A program made the translations under genes and the position numbers. Of a stretch of 64,000 nt of DNA, positions 26,001 to 35,561 are shown in pieces (positions within the stretch are counted from its first letter, which is position 1; each line of letters opens with the position of its first letter). The stretch is from Nautilus pompilius (lineage: Eukaryota; Mollusca; Cephalopoda; Nautilida; Nautilidae). The stretch is taken from contig JACATO010001068.1 of the NCBI GenBank assembly GCA_018389105.1, forward strand, positions 234,528 through 298,527. Reading direction: 5' to 3'. The notes under the pieces are model-generated. The model did no database searches. It was not told the DNA's origin and saw only the letters and a program-made list of their open reading frames with translations.

Positions 26001-29000
26001 CAAGTGGGATTTTCAGGAGAGGAGGATGCTCAAAGGCCAGGTGGAGGTATTCCAAACATGGCACCCAGACTACTGATGCAGAGGAAGCGTTGTTATACTG
26101 GCCATCTCCGTCAGAGGACCATGAAAGGGTGACTTTGCATTAGCCATTGGAAAGCGCACACCATAGTTAACAAGAAAACTGATGGTGAGGTGGAGAAGGA
26201 GATGGATGAGGACCAAAACTGTGCTACCTGAATTGCTGCATGTCTGCTGACCCAAGGACATTTAGCTGGATTCGACTATACAGGTGGGACTTTGGCAGCG
26301 AAAGCGGACCAAGTCAGTTGTAGTAAAAGCGCACGTGACTCTACTGGTGTGCAAACAAGTGATGACTTCTTTTGATAGGCAGGAGTAAAGAGAAGAACTA
26401 AGATGTGTGAAGAAGCTACCCATGGATTAGGTCTACAATGAAAATGCATGGATGACAGCAGCTGAGATCTTTATTTGTTGGCTGTTGGAAATCAATCAAA
26501 GAAATTGTGATGTGACCACAGGAAAGTGATTGTTTTTTTTTACCACCCACCTATCCATTTCTGACAAGAATATTGAAAAGTTGACGCTGAACTTCTACCT
26601 CCAAACACATCAGTTATCCAACCATGCAGCCCAGGGTTTATTTGGGATGTAGAAGGCCATTAGCTTGATAAACAGTTGTTTGTCGAATCACCAGCACAGT
26701 TATTGATGGATCTCAGGTGTTCCTCAAAAGCCAAGAAACTCAACTTGCTGGAAGCTGCGCACATGCTGCAGAAGGCATGGACTAAGGCGAAACTGACAAC
26801 CATCATTAATCAGGAACAAAGGATCTAACATGTGGATCACCAGCTAGGCACAGAAGGCATGGACTAAGGCGAAACTGACAACCATCATTAATCAGGAACA
26901 AAGGATCTAACATGTGGATCACCAGCTAGGCACAGAAGGCATGGACTAAGGCGAAACTGACAACCATCATTAATCAGGGACAAAGGATCTAACATGTGGA
27001 TCACCAGCTAGGCACAGAAGGCATGGACTAAGGCGAAACTGACAACCATCATTAATCAGGAACAAAGGATCTAACATGTGGATCACCAGCTAGGCACAGA
27101 AGGCTGACATTGTTTCTTCCATACCAACCACAGAGGGGTTTGAGTTACATCACTTATTCACATAGATGCAAAGTGCATTGGACAACACACAGAGCCTGAG
27201 ATATACATGATGATGCAGCCTTGCATGCACTGCAGGGATTTTTTGTGTAATGGGCACTCTGACACAGGAGTGAGTTTTAAGTCGTGGAGCAATGCATAAC
27301 TCCTCAAGCATTCGTGTATTTCCTGTTCACAGATAGACGTGTGCTTGTAAAAATGTTGAGTTGTATATAAAATCTTGTTTATGATGTACACGTGTTACGA
27401 TATGGCAAATAGTTTGTTGGTCAGGGCTTTGCTTACTGATAATAGATTAATATGTCAATGTGCTTCTCTCTGGATTTCAGTTATTTGCATATTTTAGTTA
27501 AATGTCAGGGAGTGGAGCTGGTCACACGTTTTGGCTGTGTGGCTCGGTCTGTTCCATGTCTTTCTTTTGTCTGCTTCTCGTGTTAAGGAAACATCTGTTG
27601 GTTATTGTGGATCCCTTTTAATTTATTTTGATTAACTTAATCTAATTTAATTTCCTTGTATGTCTGGAATGTTTTATTGGGATAGTGAACAAATAATGAG
27701 AATTGCAAATGATAGACGTGTATGTATATTAGACATACATAATAAATATACAAAAAACAATACATTGTGCAGTGCATTGGTATTTGCTATGTGAGCCCTT
27801 TGCTCTATATAGAGCATGACCCCTTTCTTTTATGGTCCCATACAGGTTATCAGCGTATGACTTTGGAATGTTGTTCCAAATGTCCTATAGCACTTTCCAT
27901 AATTCCTCCAAGATGTTTGGGTACTCTTTGTCTTTCTCAGTAGTTATATAACATCCTACAGCCTCATTGACGTTCATATTGGAATTTGGTGCAAGCAAAG
28001 GCTCTTTGCGATTGTTCCAACAGCCCTTTTACATTCCAGATCAGTTTTTATCACGTTGGCTGTATGTTTTGGATCGTTGTCATGTTGAGATGAATCCCTA
28101 CCCAATGAGATATCTTCTTCCAGAGTAATAGCATGATGGATGAGAATCTGTCTCTGCCTGCCAACAGGCAGTATACTTTTGGTTTTATGTAAATTCCCAA
28201 CACCTTTGGTTGATAAGCAGCCTCACATTTGTATTGGTCTATCACTGACTGTTATTCCACTCTCCAGTCCACCTTCAAAAGAACTGCCATCAATTATTGT
28301 CAGATGGTTAAAACTTGGATTCACCTATAAAGGAGACCTTTTTCCAGGTCTGATCATCTCGCTGTTTTATTTCTGCTGCCCACTTCAGCACTGAAGTTTG
28401 GTTGCCTCTTCTTAGCGAAGATTTTCAGGCAGATACACATCCACTGAGACCATTTCACTCCCTGGATCTTACTGTACTTGAAAGAAAAACATCAGTACTT
28501 TCAGCCAGGTGATCCACAACATCTCTGCTGGCCGGCCAACTATCAAATAGAAAACATACCCTGAGGTACTTATCCTCACTTTTGGAGAGTTTGGATTTTC
28601 CTCGATACGTGTGCTGTCGGCAGTACCAGTTTCACGCATCCTCCTCAGAGCCCTGCCTACAACTGCTTCTGAAACTGAAACATGAACACGAGGCTGCAAT
28701 CTGCTGCATGGAGTAGTCTCCACTAGCAAAGACATTGATTTCTGTAAACTTATCTTATAATATTTCCTTCCCAGGAGCCATAGTATTCACTACGCATCTA
28801 CCACACTACAATGATATTATTATCCATACTTTTTAATCTCTCTGCAGGTCCGCCGCTTTCTAACTGCTTACATGACAACCAATCAGAGTGCACTATATCA
28901 ACACACAAGATGCAGTTCCATCTGTGTTATCTACATTCCATACCTGTTTTTTTTTTTCTATTTCCTAAAATTATGTCCAATACTATATATTATGCACAGA

Positions 29001-29280
29001 CATTTTGGGATGTATAACTTTCTGCCATACAGATTTCTTTTGACTTTTTTAAAGAAACTGGAACCGACCCATTTTCAATTTTCTTTGTAGTCTCCTGGCT
29101 CGACTGTTCAACAAGGCGAAAGAGGTAGAGTTTTCTGTAATTGCCAACAGGCGTCGCTGGCAGAAGATCATCGACCTTCTCCACACACGGGGTCAGAGCG
29201 TTGAGAAGCTGACACTGGACGAGATTCTTGCCCTTGAGATTGATGATGAAAATCCCCTGCAGGAGAGAGAAACGTCGTGA
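1901..29280 (+). CDS. PDE2A: PDE2A orthologue, cGMP-stimulated cAMP/cGMP phosphodiesterase (5' end outside window)
   Basis: Hydrolyses cAMP and cGMP and is activated by cGMP bound to GAF-B. Exons, all phase-consistent: 1901-2012, 2515-2554, 3564-3627, 4515-4596, 4842-4902, 5174-5255, 6448-6482, 13075-13190, 14199-14276 (or 14344-14421), 17242-17373, 18023-18093, 18587-18709, 19915-20002, 20802-20849, 21677-21751, 22513-22612, 23156-23268, 25280-25425, 29091-29280 (TGA). With one copy of the duplicated exon they encode 584 residues. GAF-B covers about residues 40-197 and has the cGMP signature NKX(n)FX3DE (N169, K170, F176, D180, E181). The catalytic part has YHNWAHAF (general acid H306, metal H310), [11 protein letters not shown] (metal H346, D347), [11 protein letters not shown] (metal D458) and PELQISF (purine-clamp Q509, F512). 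All key residues are present. The match to vertebrate PDE2A is from memory and runs through every exon; PDE5/PDE11-type sequences fit much worse. The roughly 330 N-terminal residues (N-terminus and GAF-A) lie upstream of this window. The final tail is shorter than the vertebrate one and different. Confidence 0.95.
3170..3350 (-). repeat. tRNA-derived SINE-like fragment
   Basis: Read on the minus strand, this intronic stretch has a box-B-like GTTCAAATCCTGGTTGGGAG (3316-3335 on plus). It is followed by GAGTTTCCTCC, which recurs with the same polarity in the fragment at 42631-42730. The order of B box, spacer and pyrimidine-rich body is typical of tRNA-headed SINEs. Box A is not clear, so the head may be decayed. 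Confidence 0.35.
7530..8120 (-). mobile_element. Relic of hAT-type (ZBED/GTF2IRD2-like) transposase
   Basis: The minus strand carries pieces of a hAT transposase in several frames. Upstream there is a BED-finger-like stretch, [20 protein letters not shown], in which the second finger cysteine appears as Tyr. About 450 bp further on comes [20 protein letters not shown], followed by [13 protein letters not shown]. The latter resembles the 'SLALDEStDisDTAQLaiFirGv' block of the transposase domesticated in GTF2IRD2/ZBED-type genes. Frame changes and stops separate the pieces, and the C-terminal dimerisation region is not seen, so this is a dead fragment. Terminal repeats were not located. Confidence 0.6.
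10640..10803 (+). repeat. tRNA-derived SINE
   Basis: A tRNA-like head starts with an A-box match, TTTGGCCGAGAGGTTGG (10649-10665), and is followed by a B-box-like TTTAAATC about 50 bp later. A non-tRNA body ends in an A-rich tail (about 10789-10801). This layout is that of a short interspersed element transcribed by RNA polymerase III. The B box has drifted from GGTTCGANTCC, so the copy is old and probably silent. Confidence 0.55.
13075..13190 (+). CDS. PDE2A: PDE2A exon with the GAF-B cGMP signature
   Basis: The exon runs from CTTCCAG to CAT before GTGAGT and encodes residues 160-197. It contains N169 and K170 followed by F176, then D180 and E181, which is the NKX(n)FX3DE motif of cyclic-nucleotide-binding GAF domains. 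The end, VYCCISISH, matches the final strand and helix of GAF-B. The exon ends in phase 0, so either copy of the next duplicated exon can join it. Confidence 0.93.
14199..14276 (+). CDS. PDE2A: PDE2A alternative linker-helix exon, copy a
   Basis: This 78-nt phase-0 exon sits between TCTTTCAG and GTAACT. It encodes 26 residues that start [15 protein letters not shown] and end NELMMYHMK. It is the helix that leaves GAF-B and leads to the catalytic domain. This copy resembles the single vertebrate exon product (SLLYKKV...NEMMMYHMK) more than the second copy does, so it is probably the ancestral version. Confidence 0.9.
14344..14421 (+). CDS. PDE2A: PDE2A alternative linker-helix exon, copy b
   Basis: This second 78-nt phase-0 exon begins only 67 bp after copy a. 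It has its own polypyrimidine tract and acceptor (TTTCTGTTTCAG) and its own donor (GTTAGC). It encodes [14 protein letters not shown] and ends NELMTYHMK, identical to copy a at 15 of 26 positions. Both ends are conserved and the middle has diverged. The open frame and intact sites argue that it is used, most likely as an alternative to copy a. Confidence 0.85.
14793..14935. repeat. 29-30 bp tandem repeat, about four copies
   Basis: The unit is close to TTACAAAGCATTATGGGATATG followed by an A run. Copies begin near 14821, 14850, 14880 and 14909 at CAAAGCATTATGG, and the last is truncated to ATGGAAGG. Differences are mainly in the length of the A run, which fits recent slippage expansion. Confidence 0.9.
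16496..16563. repeat. 34-bp direct duplication containing a hairpin
   Basis: Two perfect head-to-tail copies occupy 16496-16529 and 16530-16563. Each contains TGTCTACCTTGTAGACA, an inverted repeat with 7-bp arms and a CTT loop. Confidence 0.95.
17811..17940 (+). repeat. SINE-like fragment
   Basis: GCTTGAATCCTGGTCAGG resembles a tRNA B box. The following body, CAGTTTTCTCCCACATCTGA then AGATGAAG, matches the minus-strand sequence at 42631-42730, including a shared ending near ACTG-AGAAGAGGAC. Two diverged copies with the same internal order support a dispersed SINE family. It lies in a PDE2A intron. Confidence 0.45.
18587..18709 (+). CDS. PDE2A: PDE2A catalytic exon with the general-acid histidine
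   Basis: The exon encodes residues 292-331 plus part of 332. It contains [19 protein letters not shown], the first conserved block of class I phosphodiesterases. H306 is the general acid and H310 a metal ligand. The donor is CTGGA/GTAAGT, which joins to a T in the next exon and gives Asp at residue 332. Confidence 0.93.
19915..20002 (+). CDS. PDE2A: PDE2A catalytic HD-motif exon
   Basis: The exon encodes residues 333-361, [11 protein letters not shown] then [19 protein letters not shown]346 and D347 are metal ligands of the binuclear zinc/magnesium site. It matches the PDE2A version of this block ([20 protein letters not shown]) almost exactly. Confidence 0.95.
22513..22612 (+). CDS. PDE2A: PDE2A catalytic exon ending at a GC donor
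   Basis: The exon encodes residues 403-435, including [20 protein letters not shown], and one base of codon 436. The frame and length fit only if the exon ends at ACAG before GCAAGT. The nearer GT (ATG/GTAACA) would leave the following exon out of frame. GC-AG introns with exactly this donor, AG/GCAAGT, are a known minor class spliced by the major spliceosome. Confidence 0.85.
23600..24929 (-). mobile_element. pogo/Tigger element with both TIRs, internally deleted
   Basis: The ends are inverted repeats. The left end begins CAGTTAAACATAAACCTCGA then TTATCCGAACAAG. The right end, read in reverse, begins CAGTCAAACCTCGGTTATCC then GAACAAG. Both are flanked by TA (23598-23599 and 24930-24931), the target duplication of Tc1/mariner/pogo elements. 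On the minus strand a start near residue [20 protein letters not shown] leads into a CENP-B-type helix-turn-helix ([16 protein letters not shown]), ending around 24110. The tail of an open frame (24091-23852) follows. The DDE catalytic core is missing, so at about 1.33 kb this is a non-autonomous deletion derivative. It sits in the PDE2A intron between the metal-ligand Asp exon and the glutamine-switch exon. Confidence 0.85.
25280..25425 (+). CDS. PDE2A: PDE2A catalytic exon with the purine-binding glutamine
   Basis: The exon encodes residues 474-521, starting [18 protein letters not shown] and ending [17 protein letters not shown]509 is the invariant glutamine that binds the purine and F512 the hydrophobic clamp. 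The unchanged PELQISF context fits a dual-specificity PDE2. Confidence 0.95.
25955..27104 (+). mobile_element. Relic of a second Tigger/pogo (CENP-B related) transposase
   Basis: The plus strand carries scattered transposase pieces. [19 protein letters not shown] resembles the 'ALDEALYxWFxQxRSxG' part of the CENP-B DNA-binding region. [20 protein letters not shown] resembles the 'LPPNTTSLIQPLDQGVI' block beside the last catalytic Asp. [20 protein letters not shown] resembles the helical C-terminal part ('AEAWNSVSPETI'). Stops and frame changes separate them. The last block has been amplified into an 82-bp tandem array. No TIRs were identified and the relation to the element at 23600-24929 is unknown. 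Confidence 0.6.
26771..27104. repeat. 82-bp tandem repeat, four full copies
   Basis: Copies start at GAAGGCATGGACTAAGG at 26771, 26853, 26935 and 27017. A fifth begins at 27099 and breaks off after GAAGGC. The copies are almost identical; the third differs by AGGGAC for AGGAAC. The unit derives from the C-terminal part of the surrounding Tigger relic. Confidence 0.95.
27763..28813 (-). mobile_element. Relic of a Tc1/mariner element
   Basis: Read on the minus strand, pieces of a Tc1-type DDE transposase appear in order. [20 protein letters not shown] matches 'WGCFSAKGVGNLVKIDGIM'. [20 protein letters not shown] contains the catalytic Asp block (HDNDPKHTA). A degraded 'WPxQSPDLNPIE' region comes last. 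The outer ends show a weak inverted repeat (CATTGTGCAGTGCATTGGTA at the left; reverse of ACCACACTACAATG at the right) next to TA, which gives about 1.05 kb. It is clearly inactive and lies in the last PDE2A intron. Confidence 0.75.
29091..29280 (+). CDS. PDE2A: PDE2A terminal coding exon
   Basis: The exon starts after TTCTTTGTAG and encodes [20 protein letters not shown] and [20 protein letters not shown], then an acidic tail ending in TGA at 29278-29280. The first part aligns with the last catalytic helices of PDE2A (YKLLQDLFPKA...ANREHW). The tail beyond it is lineage-specific and about 30 residues long. Confidence 0.92.
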
Positions 29281-30266
29281 TAGTATTTTTTTGTTGTTGT
29301 CGTTTTTGTTGTTGTTTCTGTCGTCGTTGTTGTCGTCATCCCGACGAATTCTTTCTTGAAGCTTTCCTTTTACTTTTTTATAAATATTGACATTGTTATG
29401 AAGCTCAATGAATGTCACCGCTGTCGTCTTTGTGCGATTGGTAAATCTGCTCTGGCAAGAGACAGGACTAATTATCCATAAGTTGTCCGCTGTGGACACT
29501 GGTCACCCATGCGGTTTACACAGGTAATCTCGCCTGCCTTTGGTACTCATGATCAATTATCCCCACTGTCTCTCACACGCTGGACTGCTGCACTTTAAAA
29601 TAGCACCGAGCTCTTTGTTGCAAAATGTTGGAAAACGAAGTGGGGCGGAAGAGTTTGTGGAGGAGAAAAAGATGCTCAGTGTATTCTACGCAAAATTTCA
29701 TAATGGGTCACATTTTTACTGCAGTATTTCTTGGAAAAGGGAAAGCAACAAAACCCTTTAGTTTTATTTCAAAATTACTTATAAAAAAAATGGTTCTTTT
29801 GTTTGTTTTCCTGTATCACTGTAATGAGCAGTTTCTGTTCAGTCGGGATCATCCTCAGCATCAAGGAACAACCTGTCTCAGCTTGAACCACCCCCTTTTC
29901 TGTCATCTTTAAGCCTTCATCCAGAATCCACCATCAGTCAGTTCTCTGTTAGCCACATTATTTAATTTTAATATTTTGTTCTGCATTGAAAAATGGATTG
30001 AAATTTAGAAAAGATCAAGTTCTTTCTTTTCTTAAAACATACGTACATATGTGTATATAGGTCTGTAAAACAACAACATTTGTTGAGCATCTTCTGTTAC
30101 ATGGTACACATCTACATCTGTGGTACTTTCAGCAGCCATAGCTGTTTCCTCCAGTGACCCTGCTTAAAGAAAGCACAAGTACCAATCTTAGGCAGAGAGG
30201 GGGGCAAACCACAGGTATATAAGAGAGCATTGCATTCTGGGAAATATTGATCAAAACATTTTTAAA

Positions 30267-30307
<41 letters not shown>

Positions 30308-31640
30308 GTTCTGAAAACAAATTTGTTTTAAATTCCAGATGTTAGAACGGAGAACAATGTTTGATGTCTTCTCGTTAGGTCCAATAATTGTTTTAGTAGC
30401 GCAATTGCCATTTTAATACTTCTTGATGTATTTTTTGCTTTACTTTCTGTTTTCTGCAAAAAATATTTTGGAAAGTCTTATTTCTTAGCTAATTCTTTTG
30501 GATGTCCCACCTTTGAGCGATGTCCAGATGTCACGTAGACACATCAAAACGAAACAGTCTGTCATGAATTGCAGCAAGGTTTCAGATTGCAAATTAGTCT
30601 CTGGCAGCTTACATTGCTAAGTTGTAGCCATTTGCTTTTTCTTAACCCTTTTCTTTTAAAGTAATAAGTTAAATTAAAGGAAAAGGTACTGGGTGAAATA
30701 AAGACAAGGTCGACAAAACTGAGATTCACTTAGCTATTCAAACAGAGCAGTCATTTGGAAATAAATGCTTGTATTCTGTGGATGTTACCAGTGACGTAAC
30801 CCATGGTACTTTTCATGGCATTACATTCTTAAAATCAATAAGGTATGCTATCAATTTTTTTTTTTTTTTAAATTAGAGAATGTAATACTAAGAAATTCTT
30901 TTTACGCTTAGAAATTTTGTACAACTTAGAGGAACAATGATCGGGTCAGCAAACAGGTATATCTGGAATTTAGTTTTGTTAGTAACTCGTTTGTATTATC
31001 AGAATAAATTACATCTCAGGAGGATGAAGCTGTTGATACTTTCCCAACGAGCATAGCTCTCCTGTTGAGGATATCACAGAACAATTTCATATGTCGTATT
31101 TGTGCATCATGGTGTTTGGCTGTGCGCTTAAGTCGTGTGTAGCACTGTGGCATCCATAAGGGTTTGATGACAACACTTTTCTGCTCTTGTTTTCAGAGAG
31201 CGCAGAAACACAATCTGGTGACCTATGCGGTATCGTATTACAATAGTTAATCTCTCTTTGAAAGTTAGCTAATTTAATTTCTAGTTGGGGCACATGTTGC
31301 ATGTCTGTTTGTGGCTGTTTATATAATTTTATTATCAGTAATTGAATTTCCTTTACTTTAGAGAAATTAGAAAAAAGGCTAACGTGGCAGAGAGGATAAG
31401 TACAGAAGTAAATTATCTCCCCAAAGCTCTGCCCCATCTGATCAGTGAAAATACCATCGAGATTAACAAAATCACGCTTTAATTAGGTTTCTGGTGTAAT
31501 TAGCTCCAAAAGACTCAACGTCGTGTATAAAGCAATAAATTTCTGTGAGGAAGAACGATGGCCCAGTATGACAGCGGCATCTGGATTCTGGCAGAAGATC
31601 GCTCATCTCCCAAGTTGTCACCTAAAATAAATACATAAAA
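29281..31640 (+). other. Probable PDE2A 3' UTR
   Basis: No further coding exon follows the TGA. AATAAA hexamers occur at 30697-30702 and 31626-31631, among others, and any could end the transcript; the true end cannot be chosen by eye. The stretch contains GTT/GTC-rich runs just after the stop and an ATT microsatellite (30266-30307). Confidence 0.4.
30266..30307. repeat. (ATT)n microsatellite
   Basis: About 13 uninterrupted trinucleotide units lie in the probable PDE2A 3' UTR. The minus strand would read as polyasparagine, which is not a gene. Confidence 0.97.
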
Positions 31641-32879
31641 AGGGATTTTTAAAACAATAATATGAGCAAAACAAATTACATTTGGCTGTTGTTAGTTACG
31701 TGTTAAACAAATTAAAGAGAACAAATACAAATGAAAAAGATACGTGCTCAGGTGCTGTGTCAAATTGGGATTAATCAGATGAAATTTGTTTGCAGCGACA
31801 CTATACTGGTGTTGGTTTGTTGTGGCTGGCAATAGGTTAATCTTGTCAAGTTATGTAGCTATGGTTGATGTGACACAGTATCCCAGAGCAATTCAGGATG
31901 CAGGATAAACTGCTGAGACCCAATTTGGTTTTGTTTTTGTTTTTTCTTTTTTGCGTTCTTCTCAGACACATTGCGACTACCACATTAAATGCATTATGAC
32001 TCGTTATCCAAGTTTTAATACGTTGCCGCCTCTGCGTTTTCTCTCATTTCATCCTTTCATTTTGTTGGTTTTGTTTCGACCACCCAGCAGAAGGGTGAAC
32101 ACGGCAGGGTTTGTCCGGACAGAAGATTAGCCACAAAATATTGACGTCATTAAAGCCCTCAGCTGTCGTAGGCGTTGTGTGCACATGCCATTAAACGTTT
32201 ACAGTAAAACCAACAAAGTGATTAGTTCCATGTGATTTTAAAATTAAAAAAAACAAACAAACAACAACAACAATATGGCTTAACACCAGTTGGACTTATC
32301 GCTAGTAAAAGTCTACTTTCCAAATTAGAAGAACCTCCAGAGACCCAACATCAATTGTTAGCGAGCTCCTGGTTTGATGATGTTATCCTCATCAGCTCTC
32401 AGAAATCAGTCTTTCCACAGGCTTCACAGAAACACATTGCCGACAGAGCCTGATGAGAAAACAGATAACATCTCTCCTTGATTTAACAAGAGTTTGGATG
32501 TTGGTGTAATCGCCTGTTGCCAAGTCTGATTATGACCATTGCTGTACCACAAGGGCTGAAACTGTCCCATATAGTTTTGGTGTTATCTTCTATCCTTCTG
32601 TAACAGCCTAGGACACGTACCTCATAACCTCATAACAGGGACGCTAACTCTTCTGGATTTTTTCCAGCTCATTTCTCCATTTTGCTAAACTGAATATTTG
32701 CTCTGAAGACAGAAAAGAAAAGAAAAAAATCTACATTTGGGGCTCTGTAAAATGACAGCTGGTGGAGGTGAGCAGATACATTAAAACCAGTCTTGACTCA
32801 CATGTGGCTCTGCCTCTACATCACAGGTAGCCGATGATCCAGCATGAAGACTGAATACCCAAATATAGATCGTCTTACC

Positions 32880-33180
32880 ATTTAGCAGACAAATTAAACT
32901 TTGGACCAAATCTGTGAAGTTGGATATGAAGAAATTCAAGAAAAACTGCATTTAGATTCGGCCACATTTACAGACCCTAACACTTCCCGACTCGTTAGGG
33001 TTGCCAGGGTTATCTATACCTGCCAGTAAGCTGTTCCACTCATTAGCAGTTTTGTTGCTAAAATTAAATATCATCAGATATTTAATCATGTCAGAATCTT
33101 AGCTAATTTGTAATCATGTCTCCTGGTATTAGGGACCGTTCTTCGTGTTTGTTTCTCCTATTTTTCAGTTAAGTTTGAAC
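32880..33180 (-). mobile_element. 3' tail of a LINE (non-LTR retrotransposon) ORF2
   Basis: The minus strand reads TRRHDYKLAKILT, followed by SNKTANEWNSLLAGIDNPGN. This matches the C-terminal end of many LINE reverse-transcriptase ORFs, typically 'RGHxYKLxKxRxxLDxRKxFFxNRVVNxWNSLPxxVVxAP'. Stops and frame changes interrupt it and no upstream reverse-transcriptase core is seen, so it is a 5'-truncated dead insertion. Clade assignment (CR1/RTE/Jockey-like) is not possible from this stretch. Confidence 0.6.
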
Positions 33181-35506
33181 CTATTGGTCTGAAGCAGGGA
33201 GGGGGAGGACATTTGGGTTGTTAAATCTTTGCCCAACCAGCTCTTCCCAGTTGATGGTAGCTGTTCTGTTTGTGACCCCAAAATTTGTAAATATGCAGGG
33301 AGGAATTTCTTTAACTTCCTCCAATCTCTGCTGTAGACAGCAGACTCGAATAGCCATGACAGGAATGGTGATGGATATTAGAATAATCTATGCAGGTTCC
33401 TATTTCAAGACTTTAATTGCTCCTTCATTACTTGGATCATGTTTTCTCTTACAATTTGAGCAGATATGACAAGTGAAACATCAGGTGAATGAAACTGTAC
33501 ATGCTTAGTGATGTCGTTGTGCAGAGTTAATTTTTTTTTGCTTGACTATGGCTGCTGAAAATTAAAATTAAAACTATGTAACTGTGGTAAAAATGATAAA
33601 CAACGAATTTTTTCCTCCCCCATACAAAATGTGAGCCTAATTTAAAGCTGACATACCCATAAATTTTTTTAGTAGCTTGAATTTCATTTTATGTCTGTTC
33701 ACTAAAGTTAATTGCATGTCGTCTTTTTACATCATAGACTTGACCTGTTTCACGATGGTGATGGGAGGAATCAATTTATCTCACAGATGGTTGGGATCTC
33801 CTGACATAGCTACAGTATATAAACTGGTTGTTTTAACGTAGGCTAGTAGAAATTTGAAGAGAAAGAATTGGCCAGTCAATTTAATTTTTACAACCAGTTC
33901 TGGTTGGTTGGTTTGTTTTTTTAAAGTAACGCTACTTAGGATGTACATTTATAGTGCAAAAATGGCATCTGCGGCTCAGATTCAGAACAATCATCGTGGA
34001 TATTTATTTGCAAAATGCTAAATGCAATATCTAATCTTCTATTAAGACCATGCAAAAGGGCCTGTGGTTTGTATAAGCAGGTAGACTTTATGTACAGTTA
34101 GTTGGTCACCATGGTTGTTTTCTCTGTGTATGGGTACGTCAACTTTAATGGTATATTGTAGAGTTTATTTTGGGGGTGGTACTGCACTATCATTCCCTTA
34201 AAATGAGTGGTCAGAAAGACAACTTTAACTACTATGGATATGTCAGCTTTAAGAACCTTTTTTAACAGATCCTAATATTGACATATTTCATGTTTAGGAG
34301 AACGTTTCATACTAAAATGGTTAACGATTTGATGGGGAAGCTTGTTTGATTTTTTTTTTTTTTGTTTTTGTTTTTGTTTTTTAATGACTGGGTGTGTTAT
34401 TTAAAAACGAGGCTGTGTATGCATAGTGCAGCGTGTTGTAAATACCATGGCATTGTCTGTAATTAGTCAGACAGACTATTCTTAAAAATCTTATTTGTAA
34501 TTTTTTTTGAAAATGATTTTAAAGTTGAATATACTGTATTGTTTATAATTATTTAAATATTAAATATTGATAACTTTATAAATCTTTAATTTGAATACAT
34601 TGTATTGTTTGTAAAATAGCTTACAACTTAAATATACATAATTATAATGCTTTAGATTATGTTTTAAAAATCAATTTGCAAGTTGAATAATATAATAAAT
34701 ATTATATATAATTTTACGAACCATGAATAATATTTCTCCTAATTAACATACCGTTATTTCTTTGTCAGTGTTATGCTTACATCTTCGTTTTTTTTTTTTA
34801 GAAGAACCATAGTTTTAATCTATTATAGTATGCCTAAATGTTTTAAATATCTGCATGTTTTTCTCTAAAAAGTTAACATTTAGGAAAACTTTTTTCCTTT
34901 TAATGTATCTCGGCTGATTTATCTGAACATTTAAAACAATACAGATATTCAAATAGGCCTACACTTCAGTAGCGTGACGTGAGCAGAATGTACAGAGTTG
35001 TAGATGTTATATGTCCTTACTGTAAATAGAATAGATAAACCACGAGCGTCGCTTTGATCTGTATCGGTCGTGTACCTAGGTGAGCCATTGTATCTTTGCT
35101 GGAGTGTTGCCACTGCTGTTAGATACGGTCCCAGTTACTGTTTAAAATTTAGTATGTCTTGTTAGTCGACTCTTACACGAAAATCTCTAATGGAAGCAAA
35201 ATTACGTAGGTAAATAACCTGATCCACATTAAATGTCATTTTTAAAGCATTTTTTAAACTGGGATTCATAAGCGTAGGCTGTTGTCCATAAACAGTAGCA
35301 AAGATTTCAATCAATTATAAGGTGTGCGCAGTGCATTCTGGGAAATATCACTGCAAATCTTCAGAAAACAAAGGAACATTGCTAAAGAAGATACATTCTT
35401 ATGTAAACAATGACTTTAGATTGAGGTGGTCACACTTTATACTTACCTTAGAAACTTTTGAAAACTGGATTTCAGATAAAAAGCAATATTTTGCTTGAAA
35501 GACTGG

Positions 35507-35519
35507 AATAATAATAATA

Positions 35520-35561
<42 letters not shown>
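35507..35561. repeat. (TAA)n microsatellite
   Basis: About 18 AAT/TAA units with one interruption near 35521, in intergenic DNA. Confidence 0.97.

Noticed and set aside
1901-29280. Assignment of the phosphodiesterase to PDE5, PDE6, PDE10 or PDE11
   Set aside because: These also have GAF domains, but the sequence around the active site ([47 protein letters not shown]) and the GAF-B to catalytic linker match PDE2A specifically.
28990-29499. 169-codon minus-strand open frame overlapping the last PDE2A exon
   Set aside because: It is antisense to the coding exon and to GTT/GTC-rich sequence after the stop, which reads as Asn/Asp/Lys-rich on the other strand. No domain or splice support.
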